DNA of 36,303 bases from Hymenobacter sp. GTDB lineage: Bacteria > Bacteroidota > Bacteroidia > Cytophagales > Hymenobacteraceae. Position 1 is the first letter of the stretch; every line of letters starts with the position of its first letter. Where the stretch lies: assembly GCA_028288445.1 (NCBI GenBank), contig JAQBNT010000188.1:1-36303 (forward strand), given 5' to 3'. Both the position numbers and the translations under genes were made by a program. This document shows positions 7,473 through 16,848 of this stretch, in pieces. The notes beneath the pieces were generated by a model that searched no databases, was not told the origin of the DNA, and was given only the letters and a program-made list of their open reading frames with translations.

Positions 7473-10436
7473 CTAACGGATGATTTCAACCCACCCCTTG
7501 TACGTGCGCTTGGTGTTGGCGAAGTCCGCAAACTCTACTTCGGCCAGGTAGAAATACACGCCATCACTCACTTTGGCGCTGGTGCCGTTGCCCGACTCGC
7601 CTCGGGGCCCGCCGCCGTCCCAGTTGATGAGCACGGGGTCATCGGCCGTGGTGGTGTTCTCGAAGACCTTGGTACCCCAGCGGTTGAAAGCCTGGAAATG
7701 GATGCGGCGCACCGGGCTGTTGTTCTTGGGCCGGAACACGGAATTCTGGCCGTCGCCGTTGGGGGTGAAGATATTGGGTAGTTTGAAAAACAGGCAATTG
7801 TCCTGGCACGCCACGTTGCTCGTGTCGCTCACCGCGCCGCTGGCCACCACCGCCTGCAAGGCGTAGCACCCGCCCGAGAAGGACAGGTCCGAATGCACGA
7901 AGCTAGTGGCCGAAGTGGTGCCCAGCAGCGTGAAAGCGCCCGTGGGCGTGGGCCGGTAGTACACCCGGTAATTGATGATATTGGCATCGCAGCCGGCAGG
8001 CGTGGTGCCCACCGTCCAGCGCAGGCGGTTGGTGTAGCGCTCCCGCAAACCCGGGAATTCGGGCAGATTGGCCAGGCTGTCACAGTTGGTGGGCAGCAAT
8101 TTGAGTACCGGTGTGCAGGGCGGCGAGTTTAGGGTGAGGCACTGCACCTGGCTGCGGTTCAGCAGCGAGCTCAGGAAGCGGAAGCCGTCGTAGCTGCCTT
8201 CCGTCTGCACGTAGTAGCAATAGTTCTGGCCCTTCACCAGCGTGGGGTCGCGGTCGGTAAATGTGCCGCCGGTGGCCCCCGTTGGCGCGGTGCCAATCTG
8301 GACCAGCGCGCCCGTGGCCCCGGTGCGACGATAGATGGTAACCGGCTTGCCCGAATTATTCCACGGCACCTGATACGTCCAGTTTAGGGTAACGGCCGTG
8401 GGCGGGTTGTTGGCCTGCGCCGTGAGGCGGACGCTGCTGGCCGTGGGCGAGGCCTCGGTGAGCGTGGTGCCCTGGCCCGGCGCGAAGGTGCGCACAAACT
8501 CCAGCTTGTAAGTGTATTGCTTGCTCTGGGTATCGAGCCCCAGGTCCACATAGCTCGTGTCGGTCAGGACCGTGAACGGGCCATGCGCTACCGGCACGAA
8601 CGCGTTAGCTGCCGGCGTCAGCCCTTCGGCCCGCGACAGCACGTACGATGGCGTACCCGTGAACGTGCCCCCGCCAATCGGGCGGGGCTGGGTCCAGCGC
8701 ACGGCAATCTGGCCGGTGGTGGCGCTGGTGGTGGCCACGTCCACATTAGTCAGCATCGCGCCCCGGCCCGTTATCTGGGCGCAGGCTTCGTTCGAGGCAA
8801 TGCTCTCGCCGCCGGCCGGCAGCGGGAAGTCGGCATAAATGCGGTAGCAGTAGTTCTGGCCCCGGCTCAATCCGATGGTAGTGCCGGTTGTCAGGTCCAC
8901 ATTCAAATCAGTGAAAGTCGTCACGTTAGGCGCTACCGTGGCAATGCGCACGTAGCCCGCCGAGGCCGGAATGCCGGTATCGCACGGCCCCGGCGTGAAC
9001 GTGGATTGGTTCACCTTGCGGTAGATGTAGATGTGGGCCGCGTTGGCACAGGTGTAGGCATCCCAGTTCAGCACCATGCCATTGTAGCCGCCCGGAGCGG
9101 CGGTAGCCGTAGCCCGCAGGTTTTGGGGTGGCGGCCCTACCACTGTGATGCGCCAGGTCTTCTCGTCTATCAGTATCGGCGTAGGAGATGTCGGGCTGTC
9201 CTGCGCTTTAAACACTACCTGGTACGGCAGCCCGGCCACGTTGCTGCAATTCGTCTGCCACTGGAAGGTGCCGGCCGCCTGCGGCGGGCCAGTCGTCGTT
9301 TGCCGGAAGCTGGCGGGCGGGAATATTCCGCCGTAGGCAAACAGCGTAATCGGGGTTTGGGCGCTGCTGGCGGTCACGCCATCCGTAGCTGTCACGCTAC
9401 CAGTTACGGTTTGCCCCGCCACCACGCAGATGTCGGGCGGAATGGTCAGGGTAGGCCGCAGGTTGTTGGTCGCCATCACGACTATCTGCATGTCCCGAAT
9501 CACCTCCCCGATGAGCCGGCGGCCAAGGGGCGTACGCCGCCATTCCTCCACCACCATCGCCACATTGTAGAAGCCCACCGCCACGGGGGCATTCCAGGTA
9601 ATCTGGCCGGTGTGCACGTCCTGCACGAAAATGGCGGGGTTGCCGCCGGTGGGGTCGCCCGGCACACCGCCATAAGGCACGGTCACGGGGTTGGCCGCAA
9701 TGGCCGGGTCGTTGGGGTATTTAAAGTCGGGCACCGTCACGGGCCGGGGCGCATTGTCGCCGGTAGCGCCGGGGCAGGGCGGCCCCACAATATTGGCTGC
9801 CAGCCGGGGCTCCTTCTGACTGGTACGCAAGTGAAAGGCCAAGGAGTCGCGGTCGGCATCGTACGCCGCCGGGTTATGCAGATACACCTGTCCGATGGCT
9901 CCCTTGTCAATGGCCGGGGCCGTGAGCACCGGCGAGTGGTTTAGCCCCAGCGCCGGGTCGATGGTAATTTTTGTACTGATATAAAACGACTGGTCGAGCG
10001 GGTTGCTCATGTTGATGACGCCCCCGTTGCGGTTTTCGCCTACGAAGCTGACCGTATAGCTGCCCGTAGCCGGGTAAGTATGCTCGAAATAATAGATACT
10101 GAGCGCCGTGTCGGTGTTGCCGGGAATGGGCAGCCGCCCACCCTGCCGGGCAACGCCAGGGTTGCAACTCGACGTGCCGTCGCCAAAAAATATAACCGCA
10201 TTCGGCTGGTCTACTGAATTTGGCCCCCGGCTAATGTCGAGGTAGAGAATCATCTTGAAAAAGATGCGCCTCGGGTTGGGGTTGGCCGTGGTGTCCACCT
10301 TGGCCTGAATGTCGCCCGCCCGGATGTGGGTGGCCCGCGCCACTTCAGGCCGCAGGCCCAACCCTGCTAATAGCACCACCAACAGCAGTGCAGCCCGCGC
10401 CAGCATCCCAGCCTGCGGAATAGTAAACTGTACCAT
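7473..10436 (-). CDS. Secreted multidomain protein with gliding-motility/T9SS type B C-terminal domain, paralog 2 (987 aa)
   Basis: Tandem paralog of the 4255-7230 product, with the same order: signal peptide (LLVVLLAGLGL), mature start ATHIRAGDIQAKVDTTANPN, Ig/PKD-like region, fibronectin-III-like units, and a C-terminal CHU_C domain (LPNIFTPNGDG, FNRWGTKVFE, GVYFYLAEVEF, ending YKGWVEIIR). Long blocks are identical between the two, especially the first 60 mature residues and the last 90. Differences concentrate in short indels within the middle units. The gene should be exported by the type IX system to the cell surface. Both genes point the same way with about 240 bp between them. Ligand and function are unknown. 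Confidence 0.9.
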   Translation of the reverse strand: MVQFTIPQAGMLARAALLLVVLLAGLGLRPEVARATHIRAGDIQAKVDTTANPNPRRIFFKMILYLDISRGPNSVDQPNAVIFFGDGTSSCNPGVARQGGRLPIPGNTDTALSIYYFEHTYPATGSYTVSFVGENRNGGVINMSNPLDQSFYISTKITIDPALGLNHSPVLTAPAIDKGAIGQVYLHNPAAYDADRDSLAFHLRTSQKEPRLAANIVGPPCPGATGDNAPRPVTVPDFKYPNDPAIAANPVTVPYGGVPGDPTGGNPAIFVQDVHTGQITWNAPVAVGFYNVAMVVEEWRRTPLGRRLIGEVIRDMQIVVMATNNLRPTLTIPPDICVVAGQTVTGSVTATDGVTASSAQTPITLFAYGGIFPPASFRQTTTGPPQAAGTFQWQTNCSNVAGLPYQVVFKAQDSPTSPTPILIDEKTWRITVVGPPPQNLRATATAAPGGYNGMVLNWDAYTCANAAHIYIYRKVNQSTFTPGPCDTGIPASAGYVRIATVAPNVTTFTDLNVDLTTGTTIGLSRGQNYCYRIYADFPLPAGGESIASNEACAQITGRGAMLTNVDVATTSATTGQIAVRWTQPRPIGGGTFTGTPSYVLSRAEGLTPAANAFVPVAHGPFTVLTDTSYVDLGLDTQSKQYTYKLEFVRTFAPGQGTTLTEASPTASSVRLTAQANNPPTAVTLNWTYQVPWNNSGKPVTIYRRTGATGALVQIGTAPTGATGGTFTDRDPTLVKGQNYCYYVQTEGSYDGFRFLSSLLNRSQVQCLTLNSPPCTPVLKLLPTNCDSLANLPEFPGLRERYTNRLRWTVGTTPAGCDANIINYRVYYRPTPTGAFTLLGTTSATSFVHSDLSFSGGCYALQAVVASGAVSDTSNVACQDNCLFFKLPNIFTPNGDGQNSVFRPKNNSPVRRIHFQAFNRWGTKVFENTTTADDPVLINWDGGGPRGESGNGTSAKVSDGVYFYLAEVEFADFANTKRTYKGWVEIIR

Positions 10437-10643
10437 ACCAATTCAATTACAAGAAAGGAAAACCGTAATGCAGGCCCGGACGCCCAGCAAAGGAGCCAGC
10501 TTTTGAATCCGGCCCTGGCAGAATTTGTTGCTGGCTAAGCCACACGCCCTTGCGTGTTTAACGATGCCAGTCGCGGATAGATTCACCACGCCCCCGCAAT
10601 GTTTTTTCGGAAGCGCGGCACTTGCAAGAATCAGGCCTGCCCG

Positions 10644-10674
10644 TTGCCCGGTTAGCGGGTGGGGGCTACCTTTG
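10644..10674 (+). promoter_or_regulatory. Promoter of the sdhCAB operon
   Basis: TTG at 10644-10646 and TACCTTTG at 10667-10674, with 20 bp between, match the Bacteroidota -33/-7 promoter (TTG, about 19-20 bp, TAnnTTTG). Transcription would start near 10680, leaving a leader of about 40 nt before the sdhC ATG at 10719. This is the best-matched promoter in the window. Confidence 0.7.
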
Positions 10675-10718
10675 AGCGACCAAAACACACCTCTTCACTT
10701 CCCCAGTTTGGCTACTTT

Positions 10719-11477
10719 ATGAGTTGGATAACAAAAACTTTAACCAGCAGCATCGGCCGGAAGATAATTATGGCCCTTACCGGCCTGTTCCTGTGCTCGT
10801 TCCTAGTGGTTCACCTGATTGGTAACCTACAGTTATTCAAGCACGACCAGGGCGCGGCCTTCAACACCTACTCCCACTTCATGGGCACCAACCCCATCAT
10901 CCGCACCATCGAGTGGGGCTTGGTGCTGGGTTTCGGCTTTCATATTTTTGAAGCCCTCGTGCTCACCCGCCGCAACAAAGCGGCCCGGGGCGCGCAAGGC
11001 TACGTGAGCAACCACTCGGAGCAAAACTCGGAATGGACCTCGCGCAACATGGGCATTCTGGGCAGCATCATCCTGATTTTCCTGATTGTTCACCTCTACA
11101 ACTTCTTCTGGCGCGCCCGCTTCGCCGGTGACCTGCCCAAAATGGGTGGGGCCGACCCGCTGACCAGCGACTACGACAACCTGTACATGGCCGTGGTGTC
11201 GTCGTTCCACATCTGGTGGTACGTGCTGCTGTACGTGGCCGCCCAAATCAGCCTCGGCTACCACTTGTGGCACGGCTTCCGCTCGGGCTTCCAGACCCTG
11301 GGCCTGAACCACCGCAAGTACACCCCGCTCATTAAGTACGTGGGCTACATCTTCGCGGTAGTGGTTTCGGCGGGCTTTGCATCCATGCCCCTCTACTTCT
11401 TCCTGTTCACCAACGCGCAGGGAGAAATGGCCGCCAACGCGCCGGCCTTCCTTCACACCGTGGCTTCGGCTTTTTAA
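10719..11477 (+). CDS. sdhC: Succinate dehydrogenase/fumarate reductase cytochrome b subunit
   Basis: Membrane anchor of complex II, 252 aa, with five hydrophobic helices. It carries quinone and heme b and anchors the SdhAB catalytic pair to the inner membrane. SSIGRKIIMALTGLFL and FLVVHLIGNL are the first-helix signature, and membrane histidines appear in VVHLIGN, FGFHIFEA, IVHLYNFF, FHIWWY and YHLWHGF, fitting a di-heme type B anchor with no separate SdhD. The start at 10719 (MSWITKTL) matches family N-termini and lies about 40 nt after the predicted transcription start. It is the first gene of sdhCAB, with a gap of about 100 bp to sdhA. Confidence 0.95.
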   Translation: MSWITKTLTSSIGRKIIMALTGLFLCSFLVVHLIGNLQLFKHDQGAAFNTYSHFMGTNPIIRTIEWGLVLGFGFHIFEALVLTRRNKAARGAQGYVSNHSEQNSEWTSRNMGILGSIILIFLIVHLYNFFWRARFAGDLPKMGGADPLTSDYDNLYMAVVSSFHIWWYVLLYVAAQISLGYHLWHGFRSGFQTLGLNHRKYTPLIKYVGYIFAVVVSAGFASMPLYFFLFTNAQGEMAANAPAFLHTVASAF

Positions 11478-11579
11478 TTGATTAGGGGCAATAAAACTGG
11501 CCTGCCGCGCTAACACCTGCGGCGTTCGGCTGTTACCTTATTGCTCTATCACTCAGTCATTCCATCACTCCGTCGCTCT

Positions 11580-13514
11580 ATGCTGTTGGATTCCAAAATT
11601 CCCGAAGGTTCCCTGGCCGAAAAATGGGACAAGCACAAGTTTAACGTCAAGCTCGTGAACCCCGCCAACAAGCGGAAGTACGACGTGATTGTGGTCGGCA
11701 CGGGCCTGGCCGGCGGTGCCGCCGCCGCCTCGCTGGCCGAGTTGGGCTACAACGTTAAAGCTTTCACGTACCACGATTCGCCACGTCGCGCGCACTCCAT
11801 CGCCGCGCAGGGCGGCATCAACGCCGCCAAGAACTACCAGAACGACGGCGACTCCGTGTTCCGCCTGTTCTACGACACCATTAAGGGCGGCGACTACCGC
11901 GCCCGCGAAGCCAACGTGTACCGCCTGGCTCAGGTGTCGGTCAACATCATTGACCAGTGCGTGGCCCAGGGCGTGCCCTTCGCCCGCGAATACGGCGGCC
12001 TGCTGGCCAACCGCTCCTTCGGCGGCGCTCAGGTAAGCCGAACCTTCTACGCCCGGGGCCAGACCGGACAGCAGCTCCTGCTAGGTGCCTACTCGGCCCT
12101 GAGCCGTCAGATTGCCTACGGCAAGGTAAAAATGTACACCCGCTCGGAAATGCTCGACGTGGTGGTGGTTGATGGCCAGGCCCGCGGCATCGTGACGCGC
12201 AACGTGATTACCGGTGAGATTGAAACCCACGCCGCCCACGCGGTGGTGCTGGCCACCGGCGGCTACGGTAACGTGTTCTACCTGAGCACCAACGCCATGT
12301 ACTGCAACGTAACAGCCGCCTGGCGCGCTCACAAGCGCGGTGCCTACTTTGCCAACCCCTGCTTCACCCAGATTCACCCCACCTGCATTCCCGTGAGCGG
12401 CGACTATCAGTCGAAACTCACGCTGATGTCGGAATCACTCCGTAACGACGGCCGCGTTTGGGTACCCGCGACTAAGGAAATCGCCGAGCGCCTGCGCAAA
12501 GGTGAAATCACGGCCACCGATATCAAGGAGGAAGACCGGGACTACTTCCTGGAGCGAAAGTACCCCGCTTTCGGCAACCTGGTGCCCCGCGACGTGGCCT
12601 CGCGCAACGCCAAAATGATGTGCGACGAAGGGCGCGGCGTAGGCAGCACCGGTCTGGCCGTGTACCTCGATTTTGCCGACATCATCAAACGCACGGGCGC
12701 TGAGGCGGTGAGCCAGAAGTACGGCAACCTGTTTGCCATGTACGAAAAAATCACCGACGAAGACCCCTACAAGCTGCCGATGCGCATCTACCCGGCGGTG
12801 CACTACACCATGGGCGGCCTGTGGGTTGACTACAACCTGCAAACCACCGTGCCCGGCCTGTATGCCACCGGCGAGTGCAACTTCTCGGACCACGGTGCCA
12901 ACCGCCTCGGTGCTTCGGCCCTGATGCAGGGCTTGGCCGATGGCTATTTCGTAATTCCCTATACCATTGGCGATTATCTAGCCAGTACGCCGCCCAAGCC
13001 GGTGGACACCAATCACCCTGCTTTTGCCGAGTCGAAGGCCTACGTGCAGGCCCGCACCGAGCAGCTGCTCAATATCAAAGGCAACCGCACGCCCGACGAA
13101 TTCCATAAGGTTCTGGGCCACATAATGTGGGAATACTGTGGCATGGCCCGCACCGCCGATGGCCTACGCAAAGCCAAAGGCATGATTCAGCAGTTGAAAA
13201 AAGACTTCTGGAACGACGTGAAAGTGGTGGGCAGCGGCGAGGAAATGAACCAGGCGCTGGAGAAAGCCGGCCGTGTGGCCGACTTCATCGAGCTCGGTGA
13301 GTTGATGGTGGACGACGCCCTGAACCGCAACGAAAGCTGCGGCGGTCACTTCCGCGAAGAGTACCAGACCCCCGAAGGCGAGGCCCTGCGCGACGACGAA
13401 AACTACGCCTACGTGGCCGCTTGGGAATATGCAGGTGAAAACCAGCCCGAGAAGCTCAACAAGGAAGAGCTTGTATTCGAAAACGTGAAGCTGACCCAGC
13501 GCAGCTACAAATAA
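11580..13514 (+). CDS. sdhA: Succinate dehydrogenase/fumarate reductase flavoprotein subunit
   Basis: Catalytic FAD subunit, 644 aa, oxidising succinate to fumarate in the TCA cycle and respiratory chain. [15 protein letters not shown] at residues 35-49 is the dinucleotide fold. His72 in AHSIAAQGG is the expected covalent FAD attachment site. HPTCIP, RYPAV-like [10 protein letters not shown], the [17 protein letters not shown] stretch and the R in ANRLGAS are the substrate and FAD contacts. The ATG at 11580 ([10 protein letters not shown]) is chosen over 11541, since the extra residues are encoded by a repetitive pyrimidine-rich leader. The length and sequence fit the Bacteroidota SdhA/FrdA type paired with a one-subunit anchor. 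Confidence 0.97.
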   Translation: MLLDSKIPEGSLAEKWDKHKFNVKLVNPANKRKYDVIVVGTGLAGGAAAASLAELGYNVKAFTYHDSPRRAHSIAAQGGINAAKNYQNDGDSVFRLFYDTIKGGDYRAREANVYRLAQVSVNIIDQCVAQGVPFAREYGGLLANRSFGGAQVSRTFYARGQTGQQLLLGAYSALSRQIAYGKVKMYTRSEMLDVVVVDGQARGIVTRNVITGEIETHAAHAVVLATGGYGNVFYLSTNAMYCNVTAAWRAHKRGAYFANPCFTQIHPTCIPVSGDYQSKLTLMSESLRNDGRVWVPATKEIAERLRKGEITATDIKEEDRDYFLERKYPAFGNLVPRDVASRNAKMMCDEGRGVGSTGLAVYLDFADIIKRTGAEAVSQKYGNLFAMYEKITDEDPYKLPMRIYPAVHYTMGGLWVDYNLQTTVPGLYATGECNFSDHGANRLGASALMQGLADGYFVIPYTIGDYLASTPPKPVDTNHPAFAESKAYVQARTEQLLNIKGNRTPDEFHKVLGHIMWEYCGMARTADGLRKAKGMIQQLKKDFWNDVKVVGSGEEMNQALEKAGRVADFIELGELMVDDALNRNESCGGHFREEYQTPEGEALRDDENYAYVAAWEYAGENQPEKLNKEELVFENVKLTQRSYK

Positions 13515-13522
13515 TTAATTAA

Positions 13523-13608
13523 GAATGAAGAATGAGGAATGAAGAATTACCGGATGACATCCGCTGATAGCCTTCGATTCTTCATTCCTCATTCTTCATT
13601 CCTCATTC
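13523..13608. repeat. 25-bp perfect inverted repeat built from heptads, between sdhA and sdhB
   Basis: The arm at 13523-13547 (begins GAATGAAGAATGAGG) is perfectly complementary to 13577-13601 (ends CATTCTTCATTC), with a 29-nt loop that itself holds the small palindrome CGGATGaCATCCG (13551-13563). The right arm is a 14-nt tandem unit (ATTCTTCATTCCTC) repeated twice plus a remnant ending at 13608, 6 nt before the sdhB start. The element fills most of the gap between two genes of one operon. Confidence 0.9.
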
Positions 13609-13614
13609 AAAAAG

Positions 13615-14400
13615 ATGGCCGGCTCCAACCCCAACGCTAAACCGATGAACCTGACCCTGAACGTGTGGCGGCAGCCCAACCGCCAGGCCCAGGGGAAAAT
13701 TGTGGAGTACCATGTAAAGGACATTTCTCCCGATATGTCCTTTCTGGAAATGCTCGACGTGCTGAACGAGGACCTGCTGCGCGGCGGCCAGGACCCGGTG
13801 GCTTTCGACCACGACTGCCGCGAAGGCATCTGCGGCTCATGCGATTTGTTTATCAACGGCCGCTCGCACGGTCCGGAGAAGGGCACCACCACCTGCCAGC
13901 TGCACATGCGCAAGTTCTCAGACGGTGACACCATCACCATCGAGCCCTGGCGCGCCAACTCGTTCCCCGTCAACAAAGACCTGAGCGTGGACCGCTCGGC
14001 GTTCGACCGCATCATCCAGGCCGGTGGCTACGTGAGCGTGAACACCGGCGGCGCACCCGATGGCAACGAGATTCCGATTCCAAAGGAGATTTCGGACCGC
14101 GCTTTCGAGGCCGCTACCTGCATCGGGTGCGGGGCTTGTGTGGCGGCTTGCAAGAATGCTTCGGCTATGCTGTTTGTATCGGCCAAGGTTTCGCAGCTTT
14201 CGCTGCTGCCGCAGGGCCATGTGGAGCGCAAAACCCGCGTCGAAAACATGGTGGCGCAGATGGATAAGGAAGGTTTTGGGGCCTGCACCAACATCGGCTC
14301 GTGCGCGGCGGAGTGCCCGGTGGGCATCTCGCTGGAGAACATTGCCATTCTGAACCGCGAGTTCCTGGCGGCCAAGGCTACTTCTAATAACCTGGCGTAA
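13615..14400 (+). CDS. sdhB: Succinate dehydrogenase/fumarate reductase iron-sulfur subunit
   Basis: Electron-transfer subunit, 261 aa, linking FAD in SdhA to quinone at SdhC. Cys68, Cys73, Cys76 and Cys94 ([13 protein letters not shown]) bind the 2Fe-2S cluster. Cys169, Cys172, Cys175 and Cys179 ([11 protein letters not shown]) bind 4Fe-4S with the distal ECP cysteine. Cys224, Cys230 and Cys234 ([12 protein letters not shown]) complete the clusters. The start ATG at 13615 gives [10 protein letters not shown]. No Shine-Dalgarno is evident; the upstream bases are the heptad repeat. The gene is followed by a perfect 44-bp palindromic terminator, ending the operon. Confidence 0.96.
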   Translation: MAGSNPNAKPMNLTLNVWRQPNRQAQGKIVEYHVKDISPDMSFLEMLDVLNEDLLRGGQDPVAFDHDCREGICGSCDLFINGRSHGPEKGTTTCQLHMRKFSDGDTITIEPWRANSFPVNKDLSVDRSAFDRIIQAGGYVSVNTGGAPDGNEIPIPKEISDRAFEAATCIGCGACVAACKNASAMLFVSAKVSQLSLLPQGHVERKTRVENMVAQMDKEGFGACTNIGSCAAECPVGISLENIAILNREFLAAKATSNNLA

Positions 14401-14417
14401 GGCAGTTGAAACTGAAG

Positions 14418-14461
14418 AAAGAGCAAGCCCCGGCAGTAGCTACTGCCGGGGCTTGCTCTTT
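14418..14461. terminator. Perfect 22-bp stem, bidirectional terminator
   Basis: 14418-14439 and 14440-14461 are exact reverse complements (core CCCCGGCAGTAG/CTACTGCCGGGG), flanked by AAAG and CTTT. It lies between the convergent sdhB and aldo/keto reductase genes and can serve both. Confidence 0.85.
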
Positions 14462-14545
14462 CATGTATGTGGGGCTTGCCCCTGCCCGTCCGTCGGGCCA
14501 AGGCAATTCAACGTCGGGCGGGGGCGAACCCCGCACCCTTCTTTG

Positions 14546-15409
14546 TTAAGCTGTTACGGCATCCAGCGCCTTCATATCCTCAGCTGAGAGGTGAATATCG
14601 GCCGTTTTCATGTTCTCTTCCAGGTGCTTCACTTTGGAGGTGCCGGGAATGAGCAGGATATTGGGCGAGTGATGCAAAAGCCAGCTCAGGGCAATTTGCT
14701 GGGGATTCACGCCGTGTTTGGCCGAAATCTGGTCCAGCGCTTTGAGGGCATCGGCGTTGCCACCCAGCGGGTACCAGGGGATGAAGGCGATGTTATGCTC
14801 GCGGGTGTAGGTGAGTTCGGCTTCCCACTTGCGGTTTTCGACGCTGTACATGTTCTGCACCGATACGATAGGCACGAACTCCTGAGCCTTTTTGATGTCG
14901 GCTACGCTTACTTCGGACAGGCCAATGTGCTTGATGCGGCCGTCCTGCTGAGCTTTTTGCAGGAATTTCAGGGTACCCTCGAAAGGCACGTTGGGGTCGA
15001 TGCGGTGCAGTTGGTAAAGGTCAATCTGCTCCACTTTCAGGCGCTTAAGGCTGCCGTTGAGGGCTTCTTCGAGGTGTTTGGGGCTGGCATCGATGGGCCA
15101 CTGGTTGGGGCCGGTGCGGAGCAGGCCGCCTTTGGTGGCGATGACGAGACCGTTGGCGTAGGGGTGCAGGGCTTCGGCAATGAGCTCTTCCGACACATTG
15201 GGGCCGTAGCTGTCGGCGGTGTCGATGAAGTTGACGCCCAGTTCCACGGCCCGCTTCAGCACGCGGATGGATTCGTCATGGTCGGCTGGCGGGCCCCAGA
15301 TGCCTTCGCCGGTGATGCGCATGGCCCCGTAGCCGAGGCGGTTGATGGTAAGGTCGCCGCCGATGGTGAAGGTGGTAGGGTAAGTAGTGGCAGTGGTGTT
15401 ATCGGACAT
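14546..15409 (-). CDS. Aldo/keto reductase (287 aa)
   Basis: NAD(P)H-dependent oxidoreductase of the AKR superfamily with a TIM-barrel fold. The catalytic tetrad is visible: Asp63 and Tyr68 in FIDTADSYG, Lys93 in VIATKGG and His135 in LYQLHRID. The C-terminal IPGTSKVKHLEEN is the cofactor-binding loop. The sequence is closest in style to the YajO/YdbC pyridoxal-reductase-like branch, but the substrate cannot be read from it. The ATG at 15409 (MSDNTTATT) is used; upstream in-frame codons run into the palindrome at 15500-15588. Divergent from the MFS transporter gene. Confidence 0.9.
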   Translation of the reverse strand: MSDNTTATTYPTTFTIGGDLTINRLGYGAMRITGEGIWGPPADHDESIRVLKRAVELGVNFIDTADSYGPNVSEELIAEALHPYANGLVIATKGGLLRTGPNQWPIDASPKHLEEALNGSLKRLKVEQIDLYQLHRIDPNVPFEGTLKFLQKAQQDGRIKHIGLSEVSVADIKKAQEFVPIVSVQNMYSVENRKWEAELTYTREHNIAFIPWYPLGGNADALKALDQISAKHGVNPQQIALSWLLHHSPNILLIPGTSKVKHLEENMKTADIHLSAEDMKALDAVTA

Positions 15410-15499
15410 GAGAACTGGCTTTGAATTAAATATCCCGGCACGAATAGCAGCGGGGTGCTTTGTAAGACGATTGAGGAGCGGAATTGTTTGAAGAGAGCT

Positions 15500-15588
15500 G
15501 TAGCGTGGGCTCTGCGAGTCCGCGCTTTCAGCCAATAGGTCCGACTACGTGCGTCCGACTACGTGCGGACTCGCAGAGTCCACGCTAC
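15500..15588. repeat. 24-bp inverted repeat with a duplicated loop, between AKR and MFS genes
   Basis: 15500-15523 (begins GTAGCGTGGGCTC) pairs with 15565-15588 over 24 bp with one G-T mismatch. The loop contains a 14-bp unit, GTCCGACTACGTGC, repeated exactly twice (15539-15552 and 15553-15566). The element occupies the divergent promoter region of both genes. Confidence 0.85.
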
Positions 15589-15596
15589 TCCTCCCC

Positions 15597-15608
15597 TACT
15601 TTTGCCCC
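15597..15608 (+). promoter_or_regulatory. -7 element abutting the MFS transporter start
   Basis: TACTTTTG (15597-15604) is a full match to TAnnTTTG, followed by 4 nt and the GTG start at 15609. It supports a leaderless transcript and decides the start codon. Confidence 0.55.
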
Positions 15609-16838
15609 GTGCCCGCCCTTCCCCCCGACCGTCGTCTACCGCTGCTCTACGCAATTATTCTGGTCGATGTGATTGTGGGGGCGGCGGTGGGGCCGGTGCT
15701 GCCGGAGTTTGTGCGGGGGCTGCGGCAGCCGCAGCTGTGGCTGAGCGTGGGCACGGGCGTATTCCTGGGGGTGCAGCTGTTTTCGGCCCCGCTGCTGGGG
15801 CGGCTGAGCGACGGCTACGGGCGGCGGCCCATCTTCATCATCTCGGCGGTTGGCACGCTGCTGGCCAATGCGCTGCTGCTGCCGGTACGGGCAGGGCTGT
15901 ACTTCGTGAACCGCGTGTCGGACGGGCTCACCAACGGCATGTACGCCACGGTGCGCTCGGCCATTACCGACATTTCGCCGCCCGAACGGCTGTTTCGCAA
16001 CCTCGGCATAGAGGGGGCGATTATCTCGCTGGGCTTCGTGCTGGGGCCGATGGCGTCGGGACTGATGCTGACTTTTCTGCAGGTGCCGCCGGCCCAGCAG
16101 GCTACTTATGTGGTGCGGCTGGCCGTGGCCCTGGCGGCCCTCAACATCGGACTGAGCTTGTGGCTGCCCGAAACCCACGCCGGGCGCGGGGGCGTGCGCG
16201 GGGTCGAGCTGCACGCCGAGCTGGCCCGCAGCGTCAACCCGCTTACGCTTTGGGCGCGGCTGCGCGAGAAGAACGCGCAGAACCCCGGCGTGCGGCGCAT
16301 CGTGCTTACGCAGGTGGCGCTCACGCTCAGCACGGGATATTATTTCTACTTCGTGCCCTTCGCCAGCCTGGGGCCGCTGCACCTCGATGCGCGGCAGATT
16401 TCTTACTTCTTCATGTTTTTCGGGGCGCTGAGCGTGGGGCTAAACTACGTATTCTACAGCTATTTTGCCGACCGCATCAACCAGCGGCGGGCCATTGTGT
16501 GGCTGGCCGCGCTGGGCGCGCCGGTGCTGGCCGGCTACGGCCTGATGGGCACGTCGAAAGTGGCGCTCTACGTGCTGGTTACGCTGGACTGCCTCACGCT
16601 CTCGCTCATCCAGGGGCTGCTGGAGGGCCGCTTGGCCCGCCATACCACGGAGGCTGACCGGGGCGAAATCTTCGGGCTGAACCAAGCCTTTCAGTCATTG
16701 GCCAGCTTCGGTACGGCGCTGGTGTTCGGGGGCTTGTCGGTGCTGGATTTGCGGCTGCCGTGGGCGTGGTTTGCGCTGTGCCTGGCGGCGGTGGCGGGGC
16801 TGGCGGCTACGGATAGGGACATTAAAAGCCCTCATTAG
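15609..16838 (+). CDS. MFS transporter, TetA/drug-efflux-like (409 aa)
   Basis: Twelve-helix inner-membrane secondary transporter of the major facilitator superfamily, probably a proton antiporter of the DHA1/TetA type. LLGRLSDGYGRRPIF near residues 62-76 is MFS motif A between helices 2 and 3; YATVRSAITDISPPERLFRNLG and GFVLGPMASG (motif C-like) follow. Substrate is not predictable. The GTG start at 15609 (VPALPPDRRLP) is chosen because a -7 element lies 4 nt upstream; an ATG at 15549 would fall inside the palindrome. Ends 10 bp from the convergent TIR gene. Confidence 0.88.
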   Translation: MPALPPDRRLPLLYAIILVDVIVGAAVGPVLPEFVRGLRQPQLWLSVGTGVFLGVQLFSAPLLGRLSDGYGRRPIFIISAVGTLLANALLLPVRAGLYFVNRVSDGLTNGMYATVRSAITDISPPERLFRNLGIEGAIISLGFVLGPMASGLMLTFLQVPPAQQATYVVRLAVALAALNIGLSLWLPETHAGRGGVRGVELHAELARSVNPLTLWARLREKNAQNPGVRRIVLTQVALTLSTGYYFYFVPFASLGPLHLDARQISYFFMFFGALSVGLNYVFYSYFADRINQRRAIVWLAALGAPVLAGYGLMGTSKVALYVLVTLDCLTLSLIQGLLEGRLARHTTEADRGEIFGLNQAFQSLASFGTALVFGGLSVLDLRLPWAWFALCLAAVAGLAATDRDIKSPH

Positions 16839-16848
16839 CAGGCACGGG

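Noticed and set aside
10437..10640. tRNA or small RNA in the gap before the sdh promoter
   Set aside because: No cloverleaf or conserved T-arm was found by eye; only the promoter can be supported.
13523..13601. The sdhA-sdhB hairpin as an ordinary terminator
   Set aside because: There is no T-run after it on the plus strand, and sdhB must be transcribed with sdhA; its heptad structure points to a repeat element.
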